Assembly: GCA_001464895.1 (NCBI GenBank)
Contig: LNEE01000017.1
Location: 1 to 64,000 of the forward strand
DNA length: 64,000 nucleotides
Source of the DNA: Betaproteobacteria bacterium Ga0077532
Lineage (GTDB): Bacteria; Pseudomonadota; Gammaproteobacteria; Burkholderiales; Ga0077523
Direction of reading: 5' to 3'
Below are positions 26,675 through 35,356 of this stretch, piece by piece. The number at the start of each line of letters is the position of its first letter. The stretch's first letter is position 1. Position numbers and translations under genes: made by a program. The notes beneath the pieces were generated by a model. The model was not told the origin of the DNA. It saw nothing but the letters and a program-made list of their open reading frames with translations, and did no database searches.

Positions 26675-27237
26675 GGCAGCGCGTCCAGAGTCTCGCGCAC
26701 GGAGGCGACGATGCCGTTGATGGCTTCGGCCGTGACCGCCACCGCAACCGCGTCTTTCCCGCCGACGCGCGTCGCCTCGATGGCCGGGCCGATCTGCCCG
26801 ACCCAGATGGCTTCAAGGTCGAGGATGCGCTGTGCGGTGGCCTGCGCGCTCATGCCGGTCGCCTGCGCTTCAGCCGCGATGAACGAGGGAACGGTCCCCG
26901 CGAATCCGCTCGCCGCGAAGCTCGCCGCCTGCTGCGCCTTGACCACGTAGACGGCCTCCTGGCCCGGCACCACGGTGATGTAGCGCATGCGTGCGGCGCC
27001 CGCCATCTGGTCGATCTGGTCGCGGGCGTTGGCGCGGAGGGCGTCGAGGGATGGGCCGGGCGCCGGGGCGAAGGTCTCGCCGTCGAAGAGATCGCCGACC
27101 GCCACCGTCACGCCATCGGGCACCTCGACGCACGGGTACATCTCGTTGTTCCACTCGGGCAGTTGGGCGGCCGTGTGAAGGGCGCGTACAGCGCCGTCGC
27201 GGATGTGCGCGTAGGTCTTTCCGTTTTCGGCGATCAT
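26671..27237 (-). CDS. tail-fibre-associated protein
   Basis: A 188-residue protein from ATG 27237 (MIAENGKTYAHIRDGAVRAL). The N-terminal 60 residues look like a small beta domain; the rest is helical (LRANARDQIDQMAGAARMRY, FAASGFAGTVPSFIAAEAQA), similar to the C-terminal domains of tail-fibre assembly proteins in other phages. It directly follows the tail-fibre gene with a TGATG junction, the usual place for a fibre chaperone. It could instead be a virion part. Confidence 0.6.
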   Translation of the reverse strand: MIAENGKTYAHIRDGAVRALHTAAQLPEWNNEMYPCVEVPDGVTVAVGDLFDGETFAPAPGPSLDALRANARDQIDQMAGAARMRYITVVPGQEAVYVVKAQQAASFAASGFAGTVPSFIAAEAQATGMSAQATAQRILDLEAIWVGQIGPAIEATRVGGKDAVAVAVTAEAINGIVASVRETLDALP

Positions 27238-28766
27238 CAGAACTCCCAGATGACGACGGCGCCGGGACCACCCGTGCCGCCGAGGGTGGTGGTAACGCTG
27301 TTGCAGTTGGCACCGCCACCGCCGCCGCCGATGGACGTATTGGTGACGCCGTTCGTGGTGCCGGTGACGCCAGCGACGGGCGTTGATCCAAGCCACTGCA
27401 CGCCAAGATTGAAGCCGCCCGTTCCGGACGTGCCGCTCGCGCCCCCGCCGCCCGCCGTGCTTTGGCTCCCGGCAGAGGGGGTTGCGGGCGTCGTCGAGAC
27501 AGAAACATAGGAGCCGCCGTTGTTCCCCCCGGCCGCGGTCACGATAGAGCCGAGAGACGAGGCGCCACCGTTGGTGGCGTCAGGTCCGCCCGCGCCGACC
27601 GTTACGGTCTCTGTTGCCGTCGTGATGGCCCCGAATGCAATCGCCGACGCCCCGCCACTGCCGCCGGGAGACGAGCAACTCACGCCGCTTGCTCTGCCGC
27701 CGCCACCCCCGCCGCCCACGGCCATCGCAATGAAGTTGCGACTCATAGGCCCCCACTTGTGCGTGAAGGTCCCTGGGGTTCGGTAGACGGTGAAGTTCGA
27801 CGGCTTGTCGCCCAGCGGCCATGCGTAGAACTTCGTGCCGTCGGACACAAGCATCATTGCGCCGCCCGGTCCAAGGTTGTGGGTGGCGTACTGCGTGCCG
27901 TCGGGGAACTGGATCACTTCCGTGCCTGCTGGATCGATAGTGACCAGACCGGTCCCCACGTTCTGAAGCACACACCAGAAGTCCGCGCCGACGCCCGAGA
28001 ATCCGGCGGTCGACGGCGAGACTGTAAACGCGCCGGAGCACGGCACGACGCGACCGTGAAACGACCGGTTGAGGGTGAACCCGACCGTCTGAAGGGCCGA
28101 GACGACGAATCCCTTGTCGGTGGCCGGGTTCATCAACTCCCAGCGATCCGTGCCGGAATTGAAGACGACGATTGCCCACGACCCCGCGCGCAGATCGCCA
28201 GCCGTCAGGCCGTACTGTCCACCGACAGAGACGAACTTAGCGGTCAGGCCGTCGGGCGCGTAGGTGGGAGACGTGCTGGTGTTGTCGGACACCGGACGGA
28301 AGATCGAGCACATCCCATCAGCGGGCGCGTTGCCCACGCCTACAAGATCGGAGAGCGGATAAGCATGCACCGCCGTGACCGCGTTCGGCGTGCCGCCCAC
28401 GGAGGTCGCACGCAGATCGGCAAGCGTCTGGATGTCCTCCGCCTCCACGAACCGCTCGAGCATCGGCGCGCACAGCCGCACCTCGACGCGCTCGCCCGCG
28501 CTGAACGACAGCGCCGTCGTGCCGTCCTGCGCTCGCGCCACCACCGGAATTGTGTCGCCGGTCAGTGGCCCTGCCACCTTGATGCGCTCATACGGCTTGT
28601 TGGGGTCGGACATCTTGATGACCGTCACCCAGGTGTAGTCGTATTGCGTTGCCAGCCACGTATTGAACCGGGCTCCATGGCTGCCGGAGAGCACGATAGA
28701 CGTGTCGGCAGGATTGAGCGCGCTGCCGAGCGTCGCGTAGATACCCGACCGGAAGACCATGCCCAT
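27237..28766 (-). CDS. tail fibre protein with glycine-rich tip
   Basis: A 509-residue protein. The N-terminal 130 residues (MGMVFRSGIYATLGSALNPA to VRLCAPMLERFVEAEDIQTL) form a compact attachment domain. The middle is beta-rich (FTLNRSFHGRVVPCSGAFTV, GTQYATHNLGPGGAMMLVSD). The last about 150 residues are dominated by glycine, serine and threonine (MAVGGGGGGGRASG, IGGGGGGANC) and end GGPGAVVIWEF, like glycine-rich receptor-binding tips. It is the best candidate fibre adhesin. A fibre-associated protein follows and a membrane protein of the lysis group precedes it. Confidence 0.8.
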   Translation of the reverse strand: MGMVFRSGIYATLGSALNPADTSIVLSGSHGARFNTWLATQYDYTWVTVIKMSDPNKPYERIKVAGPLTGDTIPVVARAQDGTTALSFSAGERVEVRLCAPMLERFVEAEDIQTLADLRATSVGGTPNAVTAVHAYPLSDLVGVGNAPADGMCSIFRPVSDNTSTSPTYAPDGLTAKFVSVGGQYGLTAGDLRAGSWAIVVFNSGTDRWELMNPATDKGFVVSALQTVGFTLNRSFHGRVVPCSGAFTVSPSTAGFSGVGADFWCVLQNVGTGLVTIDPAGTEVIQFPDGTQYATHNLGPGGAMMLVSDGTKFYAWPLGDKPSNFTVYRTPGTFTHKWGPMSRNFIAMAVGGGGGGGRASGVSCSSPGGSGGASAIAFGAITTATETVTVGAGGPDATNGGASSLGSIVTAAGGNNGGSYVSVSTTPATPSAGSQSTAGGGGASGTSGTGGFNLGVQWLGSTPVAGVTGTTNGVTNTSIGGGGGGANCNSVTTTLGGTGGPGAVVIWEF

Positions 28767-28769
28767 GCT

Positions 28770-29150
28770 CTATTCGCCCTTGTTGAATGCGCTGTCGCAG
28801 GTCCAGCCGGTCGTGATTCCCGAGCCGATGGCGACCCACATGTCCATCGACCCAATCGCGCCCGTTGCGAGCACCGTCGCCGCCGCCATGCCGTAGCCGA
28901 AGATCGCGCCCGCCGAGCGGCCCGGGTAGTCGCGCAGGAAGTAGTCGGCGAGGCTGCCGGTCACGTCGCCCGTGGCGAGCTTTTTGATGTAGTGCGCCAC
29001 CATCCCGACAATGCCGGCGATGAGGAATGCCTCCTCGCTCCCGAACGGTTCGATCCGCTCGCCCGAGGCCATCGCCAGCGGGAGCGAAAAGGACAGGATG
29101 CAGCCCAGCAAGGCCAGCGCGACGATCCCGCAGTGTCTGAGTAGTTGCAT
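28770..29150 (-). CDS. membrane protein, holin candidate
   Basis: A 126-residue protein with an N-terminal hydrophobic segment (CGIVALALLGCILSFSLPLA) and two further hydrophobic stretches (EEAFLIAGIVGMVAHYI and GAIFGYGMAAATVLATGAIG). It lies next to a peptidase, suggesting it is part of the lysis cassette. The multiple membrane segments and small size fit a holin, but no holin family motif is recognised. The first segment may be a cleaved signal. Confidence 0.55.
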   Translation of the reverse strand: MQLLRHCGIVALALLGCILSFSLPLAMASGERIEPFGSEEAFLIAGIVGMVAHYIKKLATGDVTGSLADYFLRDYPGRSAGAIFGYGMAAATVLATGAIGSMDMWVAIGSGITTGWTCDSAFNKGE

Positions 29151-29160
29151 GGTGAATCTC

Positions 29161-29610
29161 CTATCGAATAGAGCCGGCGGTCAGCGGCCTGCCTTGCAGG
29201 CGACGCGCCCAGTCGGCAGAGGGAATGAAGACGCGCAGACCCGAGCGCGGCGGAACCTGCTGGATGTGGACCCACGTCGGCGTGCAGCGCGGGTCTTCGA
29301 GCCAGAGGTCCAGGTCGGCCAGGTCGTGCAGGTTTGCGGCGACCCAGCGAGCAATGCGCCGGTCACGGTCGACGATGTCGAGCGCGTTGCACTGGAGGTG
29401 ATTCGACTGCGGTGCCGCGCCCGGGATGGACGCGTTGATGTCTGGCGTGCGACGGCCGGAACTCACGCGCCAGACGGCGGCGGTTGGGTTGTCCATCTGG
29501 TAGTGCGCGAACAGTTGGTTGGCGCGCAGCACCATGTTCCGCGCGTTGGCCCACAGCGCTTCGGTCATGCCGTCGGTACGGCCCATGAGGTACTGATCGA
29601 CGGAGATCAT
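29161..29610 (-). CDS. M15-like peptidase, probable endolysin
   Basis: A 149-residue protein. RVSSGRRTPDINASI, SNHLQCNALDIVD (metal ligands H71 and D78) and WVHIQ (H115) are the zinc-binding pattern of peptidase M15/VanY-like cell wall hydrolases that cut peptide cross-links in peptidoglycan. The length suits a single-domain phage endolysin. The ATG at 29610 overlaps the upstream zincin gene by 4 nt and fits the conserved region; the longer frame runs through that gene. Membrane proteins on both sides and spanins elsewhere complete a lysis set. Confidence 0.8.
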   Translation of the reverse strand: MISVDQYLMGRTDGMTEALWANARNMVLRANQLFAHYQMDNPTAAVWRVSSGRRTPDINASIPGAAPQSNHLQCNALDIVDRDRRIARWVAANLHDLADLDLWLEDPRCTPTWVHIQQVPPRSGLRVFIPSADWARRLQGRPLTAGSIR

Positions 29611-30080
29611 GAGCAGTGCATCCCGGCGCGCGCCATTTCGGCTTGCATGGTCGAGCGGCCCGACGTCCGGAGCAGCTTCACGGTCACGTCCCACGCCTGC
29701 CGCTCGCGTCGCAGCCACTCCGCGCAGTCCGATACCGCGCCGTGTGCGTGCCACTGGAGGGCGTGCACGAACTCGTGGACCAGCACGATGCCGGTCTCCG
29801 GGTTCGACCAGTCCAGGGTGTCGAGCACGTAGACGCGCGCCTCGACCGTGAGCGCCTTCGGCGGCCAGCACTTGCGCTCGCCGCAGGCCATCGCCTGCAT
29901 CCGTTCGGACGGCACGATCTCGACGGTCGGCATCGTCTCGGGCAGGCGGAGCCCGGTCTCGCCGTGCGCGATCAGGATCAGCGTGCGGGCGTGCATGGGG
30001 GTCAGGGGTTCGGCGCGCGCGAACGCCACCACGAACAGCGCCAGAAGGAACGCCACAGCACACTGGATTCTCATGGTCAC
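29607..30080 (-). CDS. secreted zincin-like protein
   Basis: A 157-residue protein with a cleavable signal peptide (IQCAVAFLLALFVVAFARAE, cut near residue 23). The mature part has the zinc-protease motif H102-EFVH106 in VLVHEFVHALQWHAHG and several cysteines (CGERKC, SDCAEW) that could form disulphides in the periplasm. It is coupled to the M15 peptidase gene by an ATGA overlap. A role in lysis or in envelope modification is plausible; its substrate is unknown. Confidence 0.65.
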   Translation of the reverse strand: MTMRIQCAVAFLLALFVVAFARAEPLTPMHARTLILIAHGETGLRLPETMPTVEIVPSERMQAMACGERKCWPPKALTVEARVYVLDTLDWSNPETGIVLVHEFVHALQWHAHGAVSDCAEWLRRERQAWDVTVKLLRTSGRSTMQAEMARAGMHCS

Positions 30081-30355
30081 GGCCTCGTTTTCTCAACAAG
30101 CCGGTCGAGCTTGTCGTTCATGCGTTGCAGTTGCTCTTTCACCTCGATCGTCAGGCGGTTCGTGTTCGTGTCCTGACGGGCGTCCGTGCGCTGCTGCTCG
30201 ATCTGCGCGGCCTCAAGCAGCGCCAGCCGCTTGTCCAGCGTCCCGTAGGCCAGAACCACGAACGCCATCGACGTGATGAACGCGATCACGTCCGGGATGG
30301 AGATTTCGCGCTTGAACACCCAGCGATCGTTCGTGTTGATTGGCGGCTGCGCCAT
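30077..30355 (-). CDS. single-helix membrane protein with coiled coil
   Basis: A 92-residue protein from ATG 30355. A polar start (MAQPPINTNDRWVFKREIS) leads to one membrane helix (about 21-42, VIAFITSMAFVVLAYGTL), followed by a charged coiled coil to the end. Similar proteins near phage lysis genes are sometimes annotated as holins or antiholins, but the topology also suits a generic membrane anchor. TGATG links it to the tail adaptor gene. Confidence 0.6.
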   Translation of the reverse strand: MAQPPINTNDRWVFKREISIPDVIAFITSMAFVVLAYGTLDKRLALLEAAQIEQQRTDARQDTNTNRLTIEVKEQLQRMNDKLDRLVEKTRP

Positions 30356-31272
30356 CACAACCCTCCGTAGCTGACAGCACGCACGGTGGAGGGCGCCTTG
30401 ACATTGCCCTTGCGGGAACGGATGCCGGCGCGCCGCAGACCCTGGCGGTACAGTCGTTCGTGGTAGTCGGTCAGCGGGGCCGACGACCATGGTTTCTTGG
30501 GAATGGCGTACAGGCGCGCGAGTGCGCCCGACACCAGCGTGTCGCGATGCCGCGCGAACTCAGCGTTCGGGATGTCGCAGGCGTCCGACGACGGCGCGAG
30601 CACGGCGCGAAGCGATGCCGCGTTGTTCCGATCTTCGAAAGGCGCGGGCACCAGGCGCACCGTGGTTTCCGTCGGGCAGTAGATCCACCGCGGCATGCCC
30701 AGGTACTTGGTCCAGCCGGGGAACTCGTGATCCAGTTCCGACGGCTGGCGCGGGATCAGTCCCGGCCCCGAGCTGGGCGCCGATCCGTAGCCGGGGATCG
30801 GGTCCTCCGGTTGCGTCACGTTGCTGTCGCCGGAAAGGATCTCGATGATTGTCGTGTTCGCGATCGGCGAGGCAACCGGGTAGATCGGCACCGAGACGCG
30901 GGCGATGGTCCCGGCCGAGTACGCCGGCCATGTGGTCGTGTCCACGCCGGTCAGTGAGAACGTGTCGGGCGAGAGCACGGTGATCGGGTACAGAAACCCG
31001 TTGATCTCGCGCATGCCCTCCACGTCGGCGAACAGCACTTCATCGCCGGTCGTGAAGCCGTGGCCGACGGCCGTCACCACAGGCGTGCCCGCGTTGCTGA
31101 TGTCGCTCACGCGGGCGAACTTGTACGACAGCGGCGCCAGCGACACGCGCCACACGCGCGAGCGGGTGAAGAAGTCCACCGCCGCGCGGAGCAACTGGAA
31201 CCGCGCGAACGGCACTTCACAGCCCGGTGCCGCAACCATGACTTCGTCCAGCAGGGTGGCGACTGTCGTCAT
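30355..31272 (-). CDS. head-tail/tail tube adaptor-like protein
   Basis: A 305-residue protein from ATG 31272 (MTTVATLLDEVMVAAPGCEV). It contains the inserted beta domain common in podoviral tail proteins (VTAVGHGFTTGDEVLFADVE, REINGFLYPITVLSPDTFSL) inside a helical body (RDTLVSGALARLYAIPKKPW). The domain plan recalls the tail tubular protein A (gp11) class or a related adaptor. It follows the 110-residue adaptor gene by a 4-nt overlap. Exact orthology to T7 gp11 is not certain. Confidence 0.68.
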   Translation of the reverse strand: MTTVATLLDEVMVAAPGCEVPFARFQLLRAAVDFFTRSRVWRVSLAPLSYKFARVSDISNAGTPVVTAVGHGFTTGDEVLFADVEGMREINGFLYPITVLSPDTFSLTGVDTTTWPAYSAGTIARVSVPIYPVASPIANTTIIEILSGDSNVTQPEDPIPGYGSAPSSGPGLIPRQPSELDHEFPGWTKYLGMPRWIYCPTETTVRLVPAPFEDRNNAASLRAVLAPSSDACDIPNAEFARHRDTLVSGALARLYAIPKKPWSSAPLTDYHERLYRQGLRRAGIRSRKGNVKAPSTVRAVSYGGL

Positions 31273-31601
31273 AGGCTGCTCACGAGGTTGATGAAGCCCG
31301 CGTACAGGTCGTTGGCCTTGTCGTAGCTGCCCCGGTCGGTGTTTAGCCGGTAGCACTGCGACTGGACGTTGAGGCTCAACGCCTGCCGGTAGCGGTCGGG
31401 CAATGGGACCGGGTCGGTCTCGGTCAGCGCTGGCTGGCCGGTGGCGATGGACCCGAAGATGAGATCAGGCCGAAGCCCGACCACCTCCTGCAGCGCGGTG
31501 TTGGCGTTAATCAGCATGTCGGCCGCCGACCAACGCACGGCGTTGCGGTCGTTGAGATCGACGCGCGCATCCGCGATCACATTGCCCAGGGTGAAGGCCA
31601 T
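31269..31601 (-). CDS. head-tail adaptor-like protein
   Basis: A 110-residue protein: LGNVIADARVDLNDRNAVRW, SAADMLINANTALQEVVGL and ALSLNVQSQCYRLNTDRGSY form a small helical bundle typical of phage connector adaptors that extend the portal. It lies between head and tail-tube genes, where such adaptors are found, with a 4-nt overlap to the following gene. Similar to DUF6682-type adaptors as I recall them. Confidence 0.65.
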   Translation of the reverse strand: MAFTLGNVIADARVDLNDRNAVRWSAADMLINANTALQEVVGLRPDLIFGSIATGQPALTETDPVPLPDRYRQALSLNVQSQCYRLNTDRGSYDKANDLYAGFINLVSSL

Positions 31602-31609
31602 GAGTGCGA

Positions 31610-32347
31610 TCAGGCCACGCGCGACACGTACTCGGACTCCTCGCGCGGGTTCTGCCGCACGAAGCTGTGCGCCGCGTCACCGGTCAGCACCGAGAAGCGC
31701 AGCGAACGGATCTCGCGGAACGTGAGCGTGCCGGTCTCGGGATCGGGCTTGCCCACCTGCTCGAAGCGCGTGTTCTTCGCATCGAGAAGCGCCTGCAGGA
31801 TCGGGCGCGGGATCTCGCACTCCACATCGCGCGGGATCACGCAGGCGTAGCCGTTCACCGCCACCTTCACCGGCAGTTCACCGCCGGGCTCGGAACTGGC
31901 GGGGATCAGCACGGGCACGCGCGGCGCACTGCGGATCTCGCCGTCGGTCACGAAGCCGGTCGGCAGACCGTTGTTGCCGTCGCGCTTCTCCTTCTCGGAG
32001 AGCAGCTTGTCACCCAGAGCGTTCAACGCATGGATGGCATCGGCCGAGAGCGACACCTGACCGGTGGCGGCGGCTTCCATCGCGCGCTCCGCCTGGTCGT
32101 CGAGCATCTCGAGCAGCCCCTCGTCGGTCACGAACTTCGGATCGACCGGGAACGAGATCCCCAGCGTCTTCGCCTTGGCGAGCAGTTCCTCGCGATCGAG
32201 CGGCGGCACGTCCTCCTCTTCGGTCTCCATGCCGGAGGCGCGCACCACCTCGACCAGCTCGCGCCATGTGCTCTCGGGGTCCACCTCGATCCCGAGTTCG
32301 GCGCACTTCGCGAGCAGCTCTTCCTTCTTCATCTTCGAGGGATTCAT
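31610..32347 (-). CDS. head protein with HeH/SAP-like motifs
   Basis: A 245-residue protein from ATG 32347. The N-terminus carries two short HeH or SAP-like helix pairs (MKKEELLAKCAELGIEVD and DREELLAKAKTLGISFPVD), folds often binding nucleic acid or partner proteins. The C-terminal half (PVKVAVNGYACVIPRDVECE, IPRPILQALLDAKNTRFEQV) is beta-rich. Similar two-part proteins occur next to capsid genes in podoviruses. It probably acts in capsid or genome packaging; role inferred from location. Confidence 0.65.
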   Translation of the reverse strand: MNPSKMKKEELLAKCAELGIEVDPESTWRELVEVVRASGMETEEEDVPPLDREELLAKAKTLGISFPVDPKFVTDEGLLEMLDDQAERAMEAAATGQVSLSADAIHALNALGDKLLSEKEKRDGNNGLPTGFVTDGEIRSAPRVPVLIPASSEPGGELPVKVAVNGYACVIPRDVECEIPRPILQALLDAKNTRFEQVGKPDPETGTLTFREIRSLRFSVLTGDAAHSFVRQNPREESEYVSRVA

Positions 32348-32360
32348 TCGCTCTCCTCGA

Positions 32361-32594
32361 TCACGGAACCGTCTTGACGGCGGCAACGGAGCACAGCGTC
32401 GAGTAATTCGTATCGAACGTCGCGACACCGCCGCCGGCTTCGGCGTCGAGCTTCCCGAGCAGCGCCGTGATCTGCGCCTTCAGCACAACCATGTCCTCGG
32501 CCAGCGAGAACAGCAGTTCGCGGGCGTCCTGCGGCACTTCGGGCGTGCCGGAGAGCCGCTCCGCTACGCGGACCGGACCAGTGAGATTGGGCAT
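32361..32594 (-). CDS. small phage protein
   Basis: A 77-residue protein starting MPNLTGPVRVAERLSGTPEV with a helical centre (ELLFSLAEDMVVLKAQITAL) and a threonine/valine-rich end. GAAGGAGC lies about 5 nt before its ATG. It is the first gene after the terminator at 32619-32642, so it needs read-through or its own promoter. Function not recognised. Confidence 0.6.
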   Translation of the reverse strand: MPNLTGPVRVAERLSGTPEVPQDARELLFSLAEDMVVLKAQITALLGKLDAEAGGGVATFDTNYSTLCSVAAVKTVP

Positions 32595-32618
32595 TGCATT
32601 GCTCCTTCAGAAATGAAA

Positions 32619-32642
32619 AAGGCCCGCGCGAGGCGGGCCTTT
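32619..32642 (-). terminator. rho-independent terminator after the capsid genes
   Basis: On the minus strand AAGGCCCGC and GCGGGCCTT form a strong stem with a short loop followed by a T-run. It lies between the 268-residue virion gene and the 77-residue gene and would lower expression of downstream tail genes relative to the capsid. Confidence 0.85.
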
Positions 32643-32665
32643 CTGGACTGCGAGGGAACTGCGGG

Positions 32666-33472
32666 TTACGGCATCTTCAGCAGCGGCGCGAACGGCGTAT
32701 CGAAGTAGGTCGCGATACCCGAGAGCGACGTGGTGCCGGGGACGAAGGCGCCAGCGGTGGGGGTGATGAGCACGGCGCCCAAACATGCGCGGGCGATGTC
32801 CTCCTCGATCCAGTTGCCGGTGCCGGAACCGAACGGCCCCATGGCGCGCGTATCCACCGGATCGCCGTCCAGCGTGAAGAGGCTGAACGTCGTGGCGCTC
32901 AGGCGCTTCACCTTGTAGGCGCGGCCGTTCAGCATCGACATGGGCTGCTGCATGCCCAGCGTCACCTGGGTCGGGATGCCGTCCAGGCGCACCGTGTCGC
33001 CGGTCTGCCGGTTGTGGTTGGCACCCGTGGTCACGACGGCGGGGAATGCCGCAGTGATGCCCGTGACAGTGCCGCTTCCCACGGCATAGGCGGGGACGTT
33101 GGGAGAGCCGCCACCGAAGCCCGACACCAGGTTGCTTTCGAAGCCGGCGCCCGGGAAGGGAATGGGGCCGTTGGCTGCGCCTTGCTTCGTGGTGATGTTG
33201 CCGCTGGCGTCGATCAGCACCGCGTAGTACCGCGATTCGAACTGCGCGTGGGGCGCGAACGCGCCGGTCACGCCGGAGACGGGGTGCGCGGTCAGCGCCG
33301 TCGTGGCGACGGCCGTGCGGTTGTAGAAGACGCCATCGATCGCGTAGGCGAACGCGTTGGCGGTGGAAATCTGCTGCGGGGTGGAGCCGATGGCGAGTCC
33401 GGCCCGGCCGAACACCATATTGCCGAGCAGGGTGCGGACCGCACCGTTGTCGATTTCACGCAAGTAGGACAT
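32666..33472 (-). CDS. capsid-associated (decoration-like) protein
   Basis: A 268-residue, beta-rich protein starting MSYLREIDNGAVRTLLGNMV. FESRYYAVLIDASGNITTKQ and a domain with TGANHNRQTGDTVRLDGIPT and RLSATTFSLFTLDGDPVDTR match the inserted beta module common in phage head and tail proteins. It lies directly after the major capsid gene and before a terminator, so it is expected to be made in quantity. A head decoration or minor capsid role is inferred. The ribosome site is GGAGATCCCACATG. Confidence 0.68.
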   Translation of the reverse strand: MSYLREIDNGAVRTLLGNMVFGRAGLAIGSTPQQISTANAFAYAIDGVFYNRTAVATTALTAHPVSGVTGAFAPHAQFESRYYAVLIDASGNITTKQGAANGPIPFPGAGFESNLVSGFGGGSPNVPAYAVGSGTVTGITAAFPAVVTTGANHNRQTGDTVRLDGIPTQVTLGMQQPMSMLNGRAYKVKRLSATTFSLFTLDGDPVDTRAMGPFGSGTGNWIEEDIARACLGAVLITPTAGAFVPGTTSLSGIATYFDTPFAPLLKMP

Positions 33473-33485
33473 GTGGGATCTCCAT

Positions 33486-33506
33486 GGGAGGGCGAGATGC
33501 CCTCCC
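33486..33506 (-). other. GC-rich hairpin between capsid genes
   Basis: GGGAGGGC and GCCCTCCC form a perfect 8-bp stem with a 5-nt loop between the major capsid stop and the next gene. No T-run follows, so it is more likely an RNA-stability or processing hairpin than a terminator. Confidence 0.5.
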
Positions 33507-33529
33507 GGTTGGGTCAGTCGGTCAGTGGA

Positions 33530-34516
33530 TTACGCCGAGCACGCGACTTCGAGGCGCAGCATCCACAGGTCGTTGAGGATCACGATGTTCTGCATCGTCT
33601 TCCACGCCGCGTGGCCACGTTGACCGAGCGGGTCGCTGTCCGACGGACGGCCGGGGTTGACGATCATCGGAACGATCGACTCCTCGCCACGCAGCGGCAC
33701 GATCCCGTAGGCGTCCATGCCGACAATCACGATCGGGTACACATCGGCCGCGCTGCCCGCGTTGGAGAGCACGCCAGTCGGCGTGCCGCCCGCATCGGTG
33801 AAGGCGTCGTACAGCGTGCCCGCGAGGAACCGCACCTTCTCGACCTTGCCGATCTCGTTGGGCCACGGCGTGTCGACGGTGTACTTCTCCACCGGCACGA
33901 AGCCCGCGCAGTTGCGGATGTCGCCTTCGAGGTCCGGGTGGCAGATGGCCGCGTAGGCGGCGGCGACGGCTTCCGTGTTGTAGTCGGCCGTGGGGCGCAG
34001 CACGCGCGTCACCTTCCGGGTGTTCTGCCGCTCCAGAATCCGCACAGCGCGGCGGATGATGGCCGTGGAGAGCACCGTGTTGACGGCGGTCCGGGTCGAG
34101 CCGTTGGAGAACATCACGTTCGTCCCCGCGCGCAGACCCATCCAGCGCATCCGCTCGATCATCTGCGCAGCCTGTTCAGCCAGCAGATCGGCGGTCTCGT
34201 TGAGAACCGGGTCTTCGTGCGTGTCCTGGATCACGTCGGTGATCGTCACGCGATCGCCCATCTGCTGAAGCGTGACCGCGATGTCGGTCTTGCGCAGCGA
34301 CTTGCCGGGAGGCGTCACGCCCTCGGCGAGGTAGTTGGGCGTGTTGTCCAGCGCCTCGTAGCGACGGAAGATGGCCGTCTTGGTGTTGTTCTTCGGGATC
34401 GGCTTGCCTTGCCCGAACTTCTCGATGCACATGTCCGGGATGGCCCGGTCCAGCAGTTGACCGACGACGTATCCCGCGGTGCGGGGGCTGATGTCGCCAT
34501 TGACATTGATCGGCAT
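33530..34516 (-). CDS. major capsid protein, N4-gp56 family
   Basis: A 328-residue protein beginning MPINVNGDISPRTAGYVVGQ, continuing CIEKFGQGKPIPKNNTKTAI and FRRYEALDNTPNYLAEGVTP, the hallmark of N4-gp56-type HK97-fold major capsid proteins. The N-terminal region is normally placed inside the capsid lattice and the helical spine follows at about 100-150. Length fits the shorter members. It is preceded by a scaffold-like gene and followed by a decoration-like gene, the usual capsid module. No frameshift is seen. Confidence 0.92.
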   Translation of the reverse strand: MPINVNGDISPRTAGYVVGQLLDRAIPDMCIEKFGQGKPIPKNNTKTAIFRRYEALDNTPNYLAEGVTPPGKSLRKTDIAVTLQQMGDRVTITDVIQDTHEDPVLNETADLLAEQAAQMIERMRWMGLRAGTNVMFSNGSTRTAVNTVLSTAIIRRAVRILERQNTRKVTRVLRPTADYNTEAVAAAYAAICHPDLEGDIRNCAGFVPVEKYTVDTPWPNEIGKVEKVRFLAGTLYDAFTDAGGTPTGVLSNAGSAADVYPIVIVGMDAYGIVPLRGEESIVPMIVNPGRPSDSDPLGQRGHAAWKTMQNIVILNDLWMLRLEVACSA

Positions 34517-34528
34517 GATCGATGGTTC

Positions 34529-35329
34529 CTATCGTTGAGCGCGTAGCTGTTTCGAGAGTTGGAACCCCGCAGACAGGTCGTTCTTGTCGTCGCCGGGCAT
34601 GCCGGGGAGAACAGGACCGCCAGATGGGCGCATGCCCGTCGCAGGGGGTTCCGCTAGGTGTGCAGAGGCCCTCCCCGTCTCACGCTTGAACCGGCTGTAG
34701 AGATCGACCACGGCGATGGCGTTGCCACCGTCGAGAACGGCCGAAGCCTTCGCCTGCTCGTCCGGATCACCGAGATTCGCGGCCCATGCGTTGATGTCCG
34801 GCAGGAGGTCCTGCCAGTCGCGATGAGCGGCGGAAATCGCCATGAAATGCGCGTCGCGAGCCAGTTGCTCACGGGCGGCGCGCTCCTGGGCGAGTTCAGC
34901 CTCGAATCGTGCGGTCTCGGCGGCGATGGCGGCCCGTGCGGCTTCGTTGGCCTTGTAATCCATCACCTGTGCGTGCGTCGGGAACTCCTCTCCGAACGCC
35001 ACGACTTCGGCCGGGGGCGGCGATGAGGGCGTGCCAGTCTCCGCATGCGCGGGCTTGGCGAGTTGCGCCTCTTCGAGCTTCGCCTTCATGGCCTTCACTT
35101 CTTCCGCCAGGCGCGGCACCTCGGCCCGGTACTTCCCCTCCAGCGCCTTGTAGCGCTGCTCCCACGGGTCCGTCATGGCCGCGACAGGCGCGGTCCCTCC
35201 GGTCGTGATCTCGGGGTCGGGATCGGTGTCGTGCTGGGTCGTCTCGCGCGCCTTGGTGGCGGCGGCGAACCCTGCGGAAAACTCTGCGTCGTGACGCTCT
35301 TGTTCTGTTTGCTGTGCTTCTGCTGACAT
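34529..35329 (-). CDS. scaffolding-like protein
   Basis: A 266-residue hydrophilic protein (MSAEAQQTEQERHDAEFSAG) with a coiled coil (RYKALEGKYRAEVPRLAEEV, AARAAIAAETARFEAELAQE) and a short C-terminal helix (LSAGFQLSKQLRAQR), the general plan of capsid scaffolds, which fill the procapsid and leave before DNA entry. It immediately precedes the major capsid gene. The assignment rests on place and composition. Confidence 0.75.
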   Translation of the reverse strand: MSAEAQQTEQERHDAEFSAGFAAATKARETTQHDTDPDPEITTGGTAPVAAMTDPWEQRYKALEGKYRAEVPRLAEEVKAMKAKLEEAQLAKPAHAETGTPSSPPPAEVVAFGEEFPTHAQVMDYKANEAARAAIAAETARFEAELAQERAAREQLARDAHFMAISAAHRDWQDLLPDINAWAANLGDPDEQAKASAVLDGGNAIAVVDLYSRFKRETGRASAHLAEPPATGMRPSGGPVLPGMPGDDKNDLSAGFQLSKQLRAQR

Positions 35330-35356
35330 GACTCCGGCCTCTTTGAGGTATCGGAA

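Noticed and set aside
27237-28766. Possible diversity-generating retroelement linked to the tail fibre
   Set aside because: No reverse transcriptase gene and no adenine-variable template/variable repeat pair were seen in the window.
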